DNA from: JBAYNS01 sp041678625
GTDB taxonomy: Bacteria; Patescibacteriota; Gracilibacteria; Peribacterales; Peribacteraceae
Length of the DNA stretch: 23,707 nucleotides
Assembly: GCA_041678625.1 (NCBI GenBank)
Contig: JBAYNS010000004.1
Location: forward strand, 1-23,707
Reading direction: 5' to 3'
Below are positions 15,290 to 23,044 of this stretch, piece after piece; the stretch's first letter is position 1; each line of letters begins with the position of its first letter. A program made the position numbers and the translations under genes. Under the pieces are notes generated by a model, which was not told the DNA's origin, did not search any database, and saw nothing but the letters and a program-made list of their open reading frames with translations.

Positions 15290-15955
15290 ATGAGGTCTTT
15301 CTTTCTCGATATCGCCAGCCATAACGGTTTTCTCGCCTGTGCCACTGAGCATGACATTATTTCCGTACGAGAAGTGGATACCCGTATCCGCGATCATGAG
15401 CTTGTTCTGCTTGTAGAAGAATTGCTCAAAGAAGCCGAATGGAAATACGCAGACCTCACCCGCATCGCCTGTGTTGTAGGGCCCGGCGGATTTACGAGCT
15501 TGCGAGTCGCTGTGACCTTCGCAAACACACTCATTGATCAGTTGGGGATTGAGGGTGCTGGAATTCATTTGAGTGATTTACATAGGGTACGAGCCGAGGT
15601 TTCCGAACCTCGGCTGCGGGAATCGAAAAAATCCGCAGCTGCGGTTCGGTTACCGCAGCTGGATGCTCTTTGGCTTCATGCGACCAAACGTGATTCATTC
15701 TTTATTCGTGGTTTTGGAAAGTATGAAAAGATATGGCCGGAGTCCATTCTTCTTCCCATTGAAGAAGCAAAAGAAAAGATTCCTCAAGGTGCGATATGGA
15801 TGGGGGAACTTCTTGATGAACAGAGGAATACTCTGGCTCCTCTTCGTCTGCAGGAAGCTGCTTTACAGCCGATTTCTTCAATCCTTCCGTCGTTTTTGGT
15901 GTCTCAACGGTGGAATACTGTTCCTCTGCAGCCGTGGTATGGTCGATCATGGTGA
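15290..15955 (+). CDS. tsaB: TsaB-like protein, tRNA t6A37 synthesis partner
   Basis: It encodes 221 residues of the ASKHA fold. TsaB pairs with TsaD and, with TsaC and TsaE, makes threonylcarbamoyl-adenosine at position 37 of ANN-decoding tRNAs. The first strand FFLDIASHNGFLA and the block VVGPGGFTSLRVAVTFANTL (about 62-81; usual form GPGSFTGLRIG) identify it. The usual second-lobe motif near DARRGEVY is replaced by WLHATKRDSFFIRGFG, so it is diverged. Residues about 101-124, rich in Arg, Ser and Ala, are encoded by a block of nested GC-rich palindromes and probably form an inserted surface loop. Its 3' end is 59 bases before secA. No other tsa gene is in the window. Confidence 0.85.
   Translation: MRSFFLDIASHNGFLACATEHDIISVREVDTRIRDHELVLLVEELLKEAEWKYADLTRIACVVGPGGFTSLRVAVTFANTLIDQLGIEGAGIHLSDLHRVRAEVSEPRLRESKKSAAAVRLPQLDALWLHATKRDSFFIRGFGKYEKIWPESILLPIEEAKEKIPQGAIWMGELLDEQRNTLAPLRLQEAALQPISSILPSFLVSQRWNTVPLQPWYGRSW
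15592..15661. repeat. Nested GC-rich palindromes inside tsaB
   Basis: AGCCGAGGTT (15592-15601) and AACCTCGGCT (15606-15615) form a perfect 10-bp hairpin with a 4-base loop. CAGCTGCGG (15636-15644) and CCGCAGCTG (15653-15661) form a perfect 9-bp hairpin. CTGCGG at 15614 can also pair with CCGCAG at 15633. The 70-bp block is in frame with tsaB. Confidence 0.85.
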
Positions 15956-16014
15956 TATGGAGTTCTTGAGTTTCCACTGTTCTCCATACACTCGACGGTT
16001 TATTGTGATACGGC

Positions 16015-18731
16015 ATGTCCGTTATTGATACTCTCAATAAGCTCCTTGGCGACCCCAACGAACGTGAGCTCAAAAAGCTCTGGCCGCTTGTACGTTCTGT
16101 CCGTGCGATGGCAGAGTCTGACGCAATCCAAAAACTCCAATTAGATGATCTTCCCAAAAAAACAAAAGAATTTCAGGCGCGTATTACCGAAGGTGCAACA
16201 ACGGATGATCTGCTCATTGAGGCGTTTGCCACGGTAATCCGTGCATGCGAACTCATCCGAGGCACATCCACTACTCTGGGCAAACAAACCTTTACCTGGG
16301 ACATGGTACCTTTTGATGTGCAGATTCTGGGAGGCATTGTGCTTCATCAGGGAAACATTGCAGAAATGAAAACCGGAGAAGGAAAAACACTCGTTTGCAC
16401 AATGCCGGTGTATCTCAATGCCCTTACGGGAAAAGGAGTGCATGTGGTAACAGTGAACGACTATCTTGCTAAACGTGATGCGCTTTGGATGGGAATGCTT
16501 TACCAGGCGCTTGGACTCTCTGTAGGAACTGTTCTTCACGAAAAGACGACACCTGAGCGGCGCGAAGCTTATGCTTCTGATGTCACATATGGCACGAATA
16601 ATGAATTCGGATTCGATTATCTGCGTGACAACATGGCTATTTCTGTTCACAACCAGGTACAGCGACCTTTGTATTACTCAATAGTTGATGAGGTGGATAG
16701 CATTCTTGTTGATGAAGCGCGCACGCCGCTCATTATCAGCCAGCCGGCAGAAGAATCAACTGAGAAATACATGCGGTATTCACAACTGGTCAAACAGCTC
16801 ACGGAAAATGTGCACTACAACAAAGATGAAAAGCAGCGGGTAGCAACTCTCACAGAAGAAGGTATTGCAAAAATGGAAGAGCTTCTCGGCGTGGAAAATA
16901 TTTACACAGATAAAGGATTTGAAGAAGTGCATCATATTGAGCAGGCATTGCGTGCCCATGCTATTTACGAGCGCGATGTGGATTATGTGGTGCGGGACGG
17001 AGAAATAATTATCGTTGATGAATTTACCGGGCGCCTTATGCCTGGCCGTCGTTATGGTCACGGACTTCATCAGGCCATAGAGGCACAAGAAGGAGTTCCT
17101 ATTCAACGCGAGAGCAAAACACTAGCCACCATCACATTCCAGAATTACTTTCGCCTGTATGAAAAACTTGCAGGTATGACAGGAACTGCAAAAACAGAAG
17201 AAGAAGAATTCGAATCAATTTATCGTCTGCGAACCATTGTGATACCGACGAATCAGCCCATGGTGCGTAATGACAAAGCCGATTCGATCTATCGTACCGT
17301 AGAAGCAAAATTCAAGGCAGTTGCCAAAATTGCTGGAGAAAAGCATGAAACAGGGCAACCTGTTCTGGTTGGTACAACTTCTATAGAAAAGTCCGAAGTC
17401 CTTGCGTTGCTCTTAGAGCAGGAAAAAATTCCGCACCAGGTTCTTAATGCCAAGAATCATGAACGAGAAGCAGACATTGTGGCTCAGGCTGGTCAGGCCG
17501 GAGCGGTAACCATTGCAACAAACATGGCGGGACGCGGAACAGATATCAAGCTCGGCGAGGGAGTTGTTGATCTTGGCGGATTATGCATTTTGGGCACGGA
17601 GCGCCACGAAGCCCGTCGCATCGACAATCAGTTACGTGGTCGATCCGGACGTCAGGGTGATCCAGGAGAGAGCCAGTTCTTTGTTTCGATGGAAGACGAT
17701 TTAATGAGACTTTTTGGCGGAGATCGACTGAAGAGCATGATGGAACGGCTTCATGTTCCTGATGATGTTCCCCTGGAAAACAAGATGGTTTCCCGATCCA
17801 TTGAGAGTGCTCAGAAGAAAGTAGAAGGACGCAATTTTGATACCCGCCGCCACGTGGTGCAGTACGACGATGTGATGAATAAACATCGTGAAATCATCTA
17901 CACCAGACGGCAGAAAATTTTGCAGCGTCTTCAAGAGTCGGAAGAAAGTGCGCAAGATTCAGAAGAAGGAGCTTTGCATGCAGATGTTCTGCAAGCATTG
18001 CGCGGAGAAGCCAATATGATGGTTGATGCTCATGCTGCGCAAGAAGATTCAGAAGAGTGGAATATTACCGAAATCCGCGAAATACTCAGCGCACTTCATC
18101 CGCAAGTGGCCAAAGCGGCAGATGAACGCCTTTCCGGTTTTCAGGATAATGAAAAGTTGCGGGCATTTCTCCAGGAGCTTCTCGTTTCCTTTTATGAGTC
18201 CAAGTGTTTACAATTTGATGTGCAGATCGTAGCGCAGGCCGAACGAGTAGTAACATTACGTTCCATTGATACCAACTGGATGAGCCATATTGACGAGATG
18301 GCGCATCTGCGTGAACAAGTTGCTTTTTCTGGCTTTGCGCAGCGCGATCCTCTCATCGAGTACAAAGATCAGGGGTTCCGCAAATTCCGCCAGCTTATAG
18401 CGACCATTGATGCAGAAATCGTACGCATGCTCTTGCAAATTGATTTTGCACAGTTTGCTCCGCGTGCATTCCTTCAGCAGGCACAGGAAGATTTGGAAGG
18501 CACGCAGACGAATGTGAACGAAATTGAGGCAGAACTTGCGCAAACAGGCGTGGGCAATGCGGTGAAACAAGGAGCGAATCCTGTTATTATGCGTGATCCA
18601 AAACAGACAGGAGCTCCGCGAGCTATAACGACGCAGGCACCACGGGCTGTTTCCAAAGTCGGCCGTAATGATCCTTGCCCTTGCGGTAGCGGAAAAAGTA
18701 CAAAAAGTGCCACGGACGAAAAGAGCAGTAG
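16015..18731 (+). CDS. secA: SecA preprotein translocase ATPase, with an apparent frameshift at the extreme C-terminus
   Basis: SecA drives exported proteins through SecYEG by ATP hydrolysis. Walker A MKTGEGKT is at residues 118-125, the DEVD box at about 225-228, and VDEARTPLIIS, TVNDYLAKRDA and TNMAGRGTDI (about 501-510) are intact, as are the preprotein-binding, helical scaffold and wing regions. The zinc tail begins GRNDPCPCGSG (883-893). The frame as given then reads KSTKSATDE and runs on to a stop at 18900, deep inside holB. Restoring one A in the run at 18693-18697 gives KKYKKCHG, the canonical zinc ligands, and a TAG at 18729-18731 for a protein of 905 residues. I therefore end the gene at 18731. 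The shift is either a base-calling error, a real deletion or slippage. SecA would export the secreted proteins encoded at 1-5974. Confidence 0.93.
18691..18699 (+). other. Frameshift site in secA
   Basis: The reading frame is GGA AAA AGT at this spot. Six A residues instead of five (18693-18697) would continue the canonical SecA zinc tail. A -1 slip of tRNA-Lys on the A run would have the same effect. Confidence 0.85.
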
Positions 18732-18770
18732 CTTTGTCGTTAACAACATATTTTTATTGTCAATTTGTTC

Positions 18771-18776
18771 TATACT
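18771..18776 (+). promoter_or_regulatory. Candidate -10 element of holB
   Basis: TATACT (5 of 6 consensus bases) lies 9 bases before the GTG at 18786, in the 54-bp gap after the restored secA stop. It supports the GTG rather than the in-frame TTG at 18765 as start and would give a very short leader. Confidence 0.4.
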
Positions 18777-18785
18777 ATCTTCCTC

Positions 18786-19772
18786 GTGCTCAAAATTCCT
18801 CAGATCATCGGCCACGACGCTCAGCTTGAGCAGCTGGCACAAGACCGAAAAACCGGAAATGTTGTTCACGCGTACCTTTTCTCCGGTCCAAGACACTTAG
18901 GCAAGATGTCCATTGCTCGGTGGTTTGCTCTAGAGCTCCTTTCGGCGGATATGTCGCCTGAAGAACGCACAAAAGTTCGCAATCAGGTTGAGAGGTTGGT
19001 CCATCCAGATCTTTTGGTTCTTGACCAATTGTGGGTAGAAGGAGAGTGTGAAGATTGGGATCTTCTAGCAAAGACTTCCAATATCCCACAACAGCATCGT
19101 GCAAAAAAACCCGGGGCAAAAACCGATTCCATCAGTATTGAAGATATCCGCGTGCTGCAAGAGCGGTTGTACGAAACAGGATCCGGCAAGTGGCGATGTT
19201 GCATTATTCGTTCGGTGGAACGCATGCAGGATGCCGCTGCAAATGCGTTTCTGAAAATTCTGGAAGAGCCACCGCCGGGACTCGTTTTTCTCTTAACCAC
19301 TCAATCATTACCGACACTTTTGCCTACGGTCATTTCCCGGGCGCGCATCTGTGCATTTCATCGTCTTGCTCCGCAGGAAATCAAACCACTTCTGCAGTCA
19401 GTGTCTGCTGATGATGCTCAGTTCATTGCGCATTTGGCGCAAGGGGCTCCGGGGACAGTTATTCAATTGCGTGACAATCCGGATTTTCTGCGCGAACAAC
19501 GTTTGGCACATTCAAGAGCTCTCTCCTTTTGGCGTTCCAGAAAGCCCAAGGAGCGGCTGGGACTTTTGTCCCCACTTCTGCAGAGGGGAGAAGAAAGTGA
19601 CCAATTCCTCACGCATCTTTCTCTTGCATTGAGGGAAGAAATGCTCCATACCTCACCACAGAATGTTCGTGCTCTTGTGGAATTAACCGAAGGTTTGCGT
19701 AGTAATGCCCACAGACAACTCCTTACTCAGCAGTTTGTCCTTACGGTATCGAGTGTGCCGACAAGTGTGTAA
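18786..19772 (+). CDS. holB: DNA polymerase III delta-prime subunit
   Basis: It encodes 328 residues from GTG. Delta-prime is a fixed part of the clamp loader that places the sliding clamp on DNA. It starts LKIPQIIGHDAQLEQL, as AAA+ clamp-loader subunits do. The P-loop region is GPRHLGK (about 34-40), a degenerate Walker A typical of delta-prime. HPDLLVLD, SIEDIRVLQE, MQDAAANAFLKILEEPPPG and LLPTVISRARICAF (sensor and SRC-like segment, here SRA) follow in order. The four-cysteine zinc module of many delta-prime and gamma subunits is not visible. An in-frame TTG at 18765 would add seven residues and overlap the -10 hexamer. The gene follows secA by 54 bases once the secA frameshift is corrected. 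Confidence 0.9.
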   Translation: MLKIPQIIGHDAQLEQLAQDRKTGNVVHAYLFSGPRHLGKMSIARWFALELLSADMSPEERTKVRNQVERLVHPDLLVLDQLWVEGECEDWDLLAKTSNIPQQHRAKKPGAKTDSISIEDIRVLQERLYETGSGKWRCCIIRSVERMQDAAANAFLKILEEPPPGLVFLLTTQSLPTLLPTVISRARICAFHRLAPQEIKPLLQSVSADDAQFIAHLAQGAPGTVIQLRDNPDFLREQRLAHSRALSFWRSRKPKERLGLLSPLLQRGEESDQFLTHLSLALREEMLHTSPQNVRALVELTEGLRSNAHRQLLTQQFVLTVSSVPTSV

Positions 19773-19824
19773 AGCAGAGCTTACGCTTGCTTGGTCGTGC
19801 GGGCGGTGCTAGCCTCAGACGCCG

Positions 19825-20589
19825 TTGATTTACGTTATTGTCCTCTTCGGCTCCTTATTTGTAATTTGCACACTTCTGGGTGGGCGTGTGCTCTTGCGCC
19901 ATCGCTCCATTCGAAAGTTTGTACGGAGTGTGCACAAGCGCATGGATTTAGCAGAGGAGCGAGGAGCGGTAATTCTCGAGGAGACAAAACCTGAAAAATC
20001 GCGAAAAAATCCACGAACATCCGCTATCGAACTACAAAAAGTACGATGCCTGCTTCATGCCGCCGAAAAGTCCATAGCACAAGGAAAAATACAAGAAGCG
20101 GAGTGCCAACTGATCCAGGCACTCACAGTGAATCCGAACGCTCATGATGTTCGTGCACAATTAGCAAAACTTTATCTTGTGTCTCATCGGGATGCCAAAG
20201 CCGAAGCAATGTATAAGGAACTTCTTCTCCACCGAGATGATGTATCTTTTTTTGCGAATCTGGGAATCGCATACTATCGTCAGGAAAAATATGTTGATGC
20301 GTGTAAGGCGCATCAAGAAGCCCTTAATCGTGATTTGCACAATCCTGAACGATCGGCGGCCTTGGGAAAAGCTTGCATCGCAGCACAACGGTATGCAGAG
20401 GCTGCTCCTCTTTTGGAAAAGGCTCTTTTACGTCTAACGCGAGACACAGATCTCATGCATTTTCTGGCGGAATGTTACATGCAACTTGGAGAAAGTCAGA
20501 AAGCAGAAGATGTGTACCGACGCATCAATAAAATTGAACCGTACAATGAGGATGTAAAGGCGAAGATCAGCGCATTGGCAAAAGCCTAG
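19825..20589 (+). CDS. Membrane-anchored TPR-repeat protein
   Basis: It encodes 254 residues. The only usable start is TTG at 19825, because an in-frame TAG lies at 19810 and no other start codon intervenes. Residues 2-24 form one hydrophobic membrane segment (IYVIVLFGSLFVICTLLGG), followed by a basic stretch (LLRHRSIRKFVRS). From about residue 70 to the end there are four to five tetratricopeptide repeats with the usual A-x-x-x-Y and A/G spacing (for example ANLGIAYYRQEKYVDA, AAQRYAEAAPLLEKAL, AECYMQLGESQKAEDVYRR). Such domains are protein-binding scaffolds. Position relative to the positive-inside rule suggests the repeats face the cytoplasm. It lies 52 bases after holB; partners are unknown. 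Confidence 0.88.
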   Translation: MIYVIVLFGSLFVICTLLGGRVLLRHRSIRKFVRSVHKRMDLAEERGAVILEETKPEKSRKNPRTSAIELQKVRCLLHAAEKSIAQGKIQEAECQLIQALTVNPNAHDVRAQLAKLYLVSHRDAKAEAMYKELLLHRDDVSFFANLGIAYYRQEKYVDACKAHQEALNRDLHNPERSAALGKACIAAQRYAEAAPLLEKALLRLTRDTDLMHFLAECYMQLGESQKAEDVYRRINKIEPYNEDVKAKISALAKA

Positions 20590-20592
20590 GGT

Positions 20593-20613
20593 CATCCGTT
20601 TCCATACGGAATG
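20593..20613. terminator. Possible weak bidirectional terminator hairpin
   Basis: TCCGT (20595-20599) pairs with ACGGA (20606-20610) around a 6-base loop, with CAT and ATG extending the stem past a bulged base. It sits in the 29-bp gap between the convergent TPR and ferredoxin genes. No T run follows, so it is doubtful. Confidence 0.25.
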
Positions 20614-20618
20614 AACGA

Positions 20619-20903
20619 TTATTCATCAATGAGTTCCACTTCCACATCGCCAAGAACTTTGGCTTGGCAACCAAGGCGGTCAGGCTCATCGCAAACACCC
20701 ATGTTCTCCTCGCGCTCGTTGCGGGGACTCAAATTCTCCGCACCCTTTACGACTTTGCACCGACAGGTGGTGCAGAAGCCATTGCCTCCGCAGGCATGTT
20801 CCATAGGAACACCGCCTTCTACGGCGGCCTCAAGCAGAGTTTTCTCTTCAGAAACTTCTACCTCTGTTTGTTGATTACTATAATGGAATCGTACTTTTGG
20901 CAT
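20619..20903 (-). CDS. [2Fe-2S] ferredoxin
   Basis: It encodes 94 residues, a single 2Fe-2S ferredoxin domain that carries one electron. The cluster ligands are C38, C44, C47 (C-G-G-N-G-F-C-T-T-C) and probably C79 (RLGCQAKV), in the C-x5-C-x2-C arrangement of adrenodoxin or Isc-type ferredoxins rather than C-x4-C of the plant type. C49 and C71 are extra cysteines. The acidic C-terminus VEVELIDE fits the family. It is transcribed away from sufC, sharing an 83-bp intergenic region that contains two palindromes. This placement suggests a role in Fe-S cluster assembly or a linked redox step, which is inference. Its 3' end converges with the TPR gene. Confidence 0.93.
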   Translation of the reverse strand: MPKVRFHYSNQQTEVEVSEEKTLLEAAVEGGVPMEHACGGNGFCTTCRCKVVKGAENLSPRNEREENMGVCDEPDRLGCQAKVLGDVEVELIDE

Positions 20904-20906
20904 GGA

Positions 20907-20921
20907 TCAGTACAGTACTGA
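20907..20921. promoter_or_regulatory. Palindromic operator candidate at the ferredoxin start
   Basis: TCAGTACAGTACTGA is a perfect 7+7 palindrome with one central base, ending 4 bases before the ferredoxin ATG. On the minus strand TACTGT inside it could be the -10 box, 17 bases from a TTGCGA, so a bound repressor would block the promoter. No regulator gene is in the window. Confidence 0.45.
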
Positions 20922-20936
20922 GAAACTCGTAAAATC

Positions 20937-20958
20937 GCAAGAAGAGCACTGTTCTTGC
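20937..20958. promoter_or_regulatory. Second inverted repeat between ferredoxin and sufC
   Basis: GCAAGAA (20937-20943) and TTCTTGC (20952-20958) form a perfect 7-bp inverted repeat with an 8-base spacer, midway between the two divergent genes. The minus-strand TTGCGA lies at its edge. It could be a second operator or an RNA hairpin in a sufC leader. Confidence 0.4.
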
Positions 20959-20987
20959 AGGAGTGACGTCGCTAGGATAAAAAGCCC

Positions 20988-21752
20988 ATGGATCCTGAAC
21001 CACTGTTACAAATTGATGGCCTCCGCGTTTGTGTGGGAGAAAAGGAAGTTGTGCAAGGAGTGTATTTAACAATCAATCATGGGGAAGTTCATGCCCTTAT
21101 GGGGCCCAATGGATCGGGAAAGTCTTCCCTTGTTCACGCGCTGGCAGGGCATCCTGATTATCAAATCACTGCCGGCACAGTACGATTTGCAGGGCAGGAT
21201 ATTCAGTCTATGGATGCACATGAACGTGCTCTAGCGGGGCTCTTTCTGGCATTTCAATATCCGCGTGAAATCCCAGGGATAACGTTGCGGGATTTTCTCT
21301 ACGCTGCATATAAGCAACAAATGGCAGCCCGCCAACCTAAAGAAAAGCGTCTTACACTTCTGCAATTTCAGGAGCATCTGCATACACACATGGACACACT
21401 CCATATGGATTTTGCTCTGGCGGAACGCCCTGTGAACCAGGGGTTTTCCGGTGGGGAAAAAAAGAAAGCAGAAATTCTGCAATTACGTGTTTTGCAACCC
21501 AAGCTTGCTCTCCTAGACGAAACGGATTCTGGATTGGATATTGATGCACTTTCTGTAGTTGCACGGGGGGTGGAGGCGCTTCGATCTCCACAGTGTTCAT
21601 TCCTCGTGGTTACTCACTACGCTCGTATTCTCGAATATATTATCCCCGATCATACGCATGTTATGGTTGGAGGAAAGATTGTTGCCAGCGGAGATGCGGC
21701 GCTTGCCGCATCTTTGGAGGAAAAAGGATACGAGATGTTTACCGCTGTGTGA
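20988..21752 (+). CDS. sufC: SufC, ABC-type ATPase of Fe-S cluster assembly
   Basis: It encodes 254 residues. SufC is the soluble ATPase that works with SufB and SufD as the scaffold on which Fe-S clusters are built. Walker A is GPNGSGKS (39-46). FLAFQYPREIPGITLRDFL is the SufC-type Q-loop. The signature is GFSGGEKKKAEIL (about 150-162). Walker B with the SufC hallmark LLDETDSGLDID comes at about 174-185, and the switch histidine is in VVTHYARIL. No sufB, sufD or sufS is in the window: the next gene encodes an unrelated SIMPL protein. sufC thus appears alone, facing a ferredoxin gene. The start ATG has no Shine-Dalgarno sequence and is preceded by an A-rich stretch. Confidence 0.95.
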   Translation: MDPEPLLQIDGLRVCVGEKEVVQGVYLTINHGEVHALMGPNGSGKSSLVHALAGHPDYQITAGTVRFAGQDIQSMDAHERALAGLFLAFQYPREIPGITLRDFLYAAYKQQMAARQPKEKRLTLLQFQEHLHTHMDTLHMDFALAERPVNQGFSGGEKKKAEILQLRVLQPKLALLDETDSGLDIDALSVVARGVEALRSPQCSFLVVTHYARILEYIIPDHTHVMVGGKIVASGDAALAASLEEKGYEMFTAV

Positions 21753-21799
21753 CCTTTTACCTCTTCCATCGTATACTCTATGTACTTCCCCCTTTTTCT

Positions 21800-22549
21800 A
21801 TGGATATACAGACACCCCGTTATCCTCTTTGGATCCCCATTTTCCTTGTTTTCCTTGCAGGAGGCGCATACCTGACTGGCAAATACATTGAATCCCAAGA
21901 TCTCTCTCCAGTTATTATTTCTGTGCAAGGCGAAGGTCGTGTTTTTGCTAATCCAGATATTGCGCAAATTACTTTTGGCGTGGAAACAGGAAGACAATCC
22001 ACTGCAGAAAAAGCGATGAACGTGTTAAGTGAGAATATGAACAAAGTTTTTGAAGCAGTGAAAGCACAGGGGGTAGAAGAGAAAGACATTACCACAGCTT
22101 CGCTCTCCCTCAATCCTGCTTATGATTGGAACGAAGGTGCACGGATTGATCGCGGCTTTGAGGCGCGTCAAAGCCTTAGCATTAAAGTGCGTGATATAGC
22201 CGCTATCGGAGAAGTCCTTTCTGCGGCAACTGCGGCAGGAGCCAATCAGGCAGGCGGTATCAGTTTTACTATCGATGATCCTGAAGAGCTCTATGCTGCT
22301 GCACGCATTAAGGCGATTGATCGGGGAGAGGAAAAGGCACGCACGCTTGCTCAGCAGTTGGGCAAACAGCTCGGTAAGTTACGGAACTTCTCTGAAGGTG
22401 GAGTGGTCCCTACTGCCATGTATCGGAATGTTCAAATGGATATGGCAGAGGCATCTGGTATGGGCGGAGGCGGACCCGTTTCCACGCCGCTCCCTGCAGG
22501 CGAACAAGAAATCACTGTAACGGTGTATCTGGGCTACGAACTCCGGTGA
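21800..22549 (+). CDS. SIMPL-domain (DUF541) protein with N-terminal membrane anchor
   Basis: It encodes 249 residues from the ATG at 21800. Residues 10-27 form a hydrophobic signal or anchor segment (LWIPIFLVFLAGGAYLTG). The rest is a SIMPL domain, also known from BP26/OMP28-like proteins: VIISVQGEGRVFANPDIAQITFGVET, then ITTASLSLNPAYDW, then QSLSIKVRDIAAIGEVLSAA and AARIKAIDRGEEKARTLAQQLGKQLG. A Gly/Met-rich linker precedes the final strand ITVTVYLGYELR. The biochemical role of the family is unsettled. A longer frame from 21593 overlaps sufC and reads as out-of-frame SufC, so it is rejected. It follows sufC by 47 bases. Its last 16 bases overlap the 3' end of the convergent DUF296 gene. Confidence 0.92.
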   Translation: MDIQTPRYPLWIPIFLVFLAGGAYLTGKYIESQDLSPVIISVQGEGRVFANPDIAQITFGVETGRQSTAEKAMNVLSENMNKVFEAVKAQGVEEKDITTASLSLNPAYDWNEGARIDRGFEARQSLSIKVRDIAAIGEVLSAATAAGANQAGGISFTIDDPEELYAAARIKAIDRGEEKARTLAQQLGKQLGKLRNFSEGGVVPTAMYRNVQMDMAEASGMGGGGPVSTPLPAGEQEITVTVYLGYELR

Positions 22550-22971
22550 TTTTTGAGCTTCCACAGGTGCAGACCGGTTTCTTCATCTGCGATGCGTTCT
22601 ATGGGGCGCGATGATGTACGTACTTCTATCTCGCACGTTACACTCACGCGCCCCGATTGCAGGTGCCCACCGTTTACGTGATATTCTTCGTTTCCCAGGA
22701 CAACGTGAATATGGCAGAAAGGCTTTCCTTCTGACTGTGTGACATTTCCAAGAAGAGAAAGGAGCTCCTGTGATTCTGCAAATTTTCTGCAAATATAGGT
22801 CTTCTTCTTTATGTCATATGCGCAGATTTCGACATTTTCCAGCGCTCCAATTCCGCAAACAAAGGCGCTCATAACAGATTGCTCTTTGCAGAAGTTTTCA
22901 AGAGAAGTGAGGACTTCTTCCCCGCGTTCCAATCGTAAAACAAAGCCGTTTGTACTTTCTTGCCATTGCAT
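22534..22971 (-). CDS. PPC/DUF296-domain protein
   Basis: It encodes 145 residues from the ATG at 22971. The fold is the PPC (DUF296) domain, found alone in bacteria and fused to AT-hooks in plants. Key features are FVLRLERGEEVLTSLENFCKE at the start, AFVCGIGALENVEICAYD in the middle, and the metal-site motif PFCHIHVVLG ... NGGHL with three histidines. The bacterial proteins form trimers and often bind zinc; their function is not settled. A TTG start at 22995 would add eight residues but lies within a palindrome, so the ATG is preferred. A TACAAT hexamer lies 6 bases before it. The 3' end overlaps the SIMPL gene tail to tail. Confidence 0.9.
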   Translation of the reverse strand: MQWQESTNGFVLRLERGEEVLTSLENFCKEQSVMSAFVCGIGALENVEICAYDIKKKTYICRKFAESQELLSLLGNVTQSEGKPFCHIHVVLGNEEYHVNGGHLQSGRVSVTCEIEVRTSSRPIERIADEETGLHLWKLKNHRSS

Positions 22972-22972
22972 G

Positions 22973-22996
22973 TTTGTATTGTAGTACAAATACAAA
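22973..22996. promoter_or_regulatory. 24-bp palindrome over the DUF296 promoter
   Basis: TTTGTATT (22973-22980) and AATACAAA (22989-22996) form a perfect 8-bp inverted repeat. The centre TTGTAGTACAA is itself palindromic in another register. The TACAAT -10 candidate (22978-22983, minus) lies inside it, so a bound regulator would block transcription. The last gene of the window starts 49 bases away, so both could be controlled. Confidence 0.5.
22978..22983 (-). promoter_or_regulatory. Candidate -10 element of the DUF296 gene
   Basis: TACAAT on the minus strand (5 of 6 consensus bases) lies 6 bases before the ATG at 22971. Transcription would start at or next to the start codon. Confidence 0.4.
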
Positions 22997-23032
22997 TCCA
23001 GCGTTTCTACGAGCGCTTTTTGCAGAATGCGC

Positions 23033-23038
23033 TACACT
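23033..23038 (+). promoter_or_regulatory. Candidate -10 element of the last gene
   Basis: TACACT (4 of 6 consensus bases) lies 6 bases before the ATG at 23045. No -35 box or Shine-Dalgarno sequence is seen. Confidence 0.3.
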
Positions 23039-23044
23039 CTCTGT

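Noticed and set aside
18732..18900. SecA as a 961-residue protein with a novel C-terminal extension
   Set aside because: The extra residues are the wrong frame of the secA tail and of holB. A single base in an A run restores the canonical end.
21593..21799. 69-residue N-terminal extension of the SIMPL protein
   Set aside because: It is the sufC 3' end read in another frame. The signal-anchor starts at 21800.
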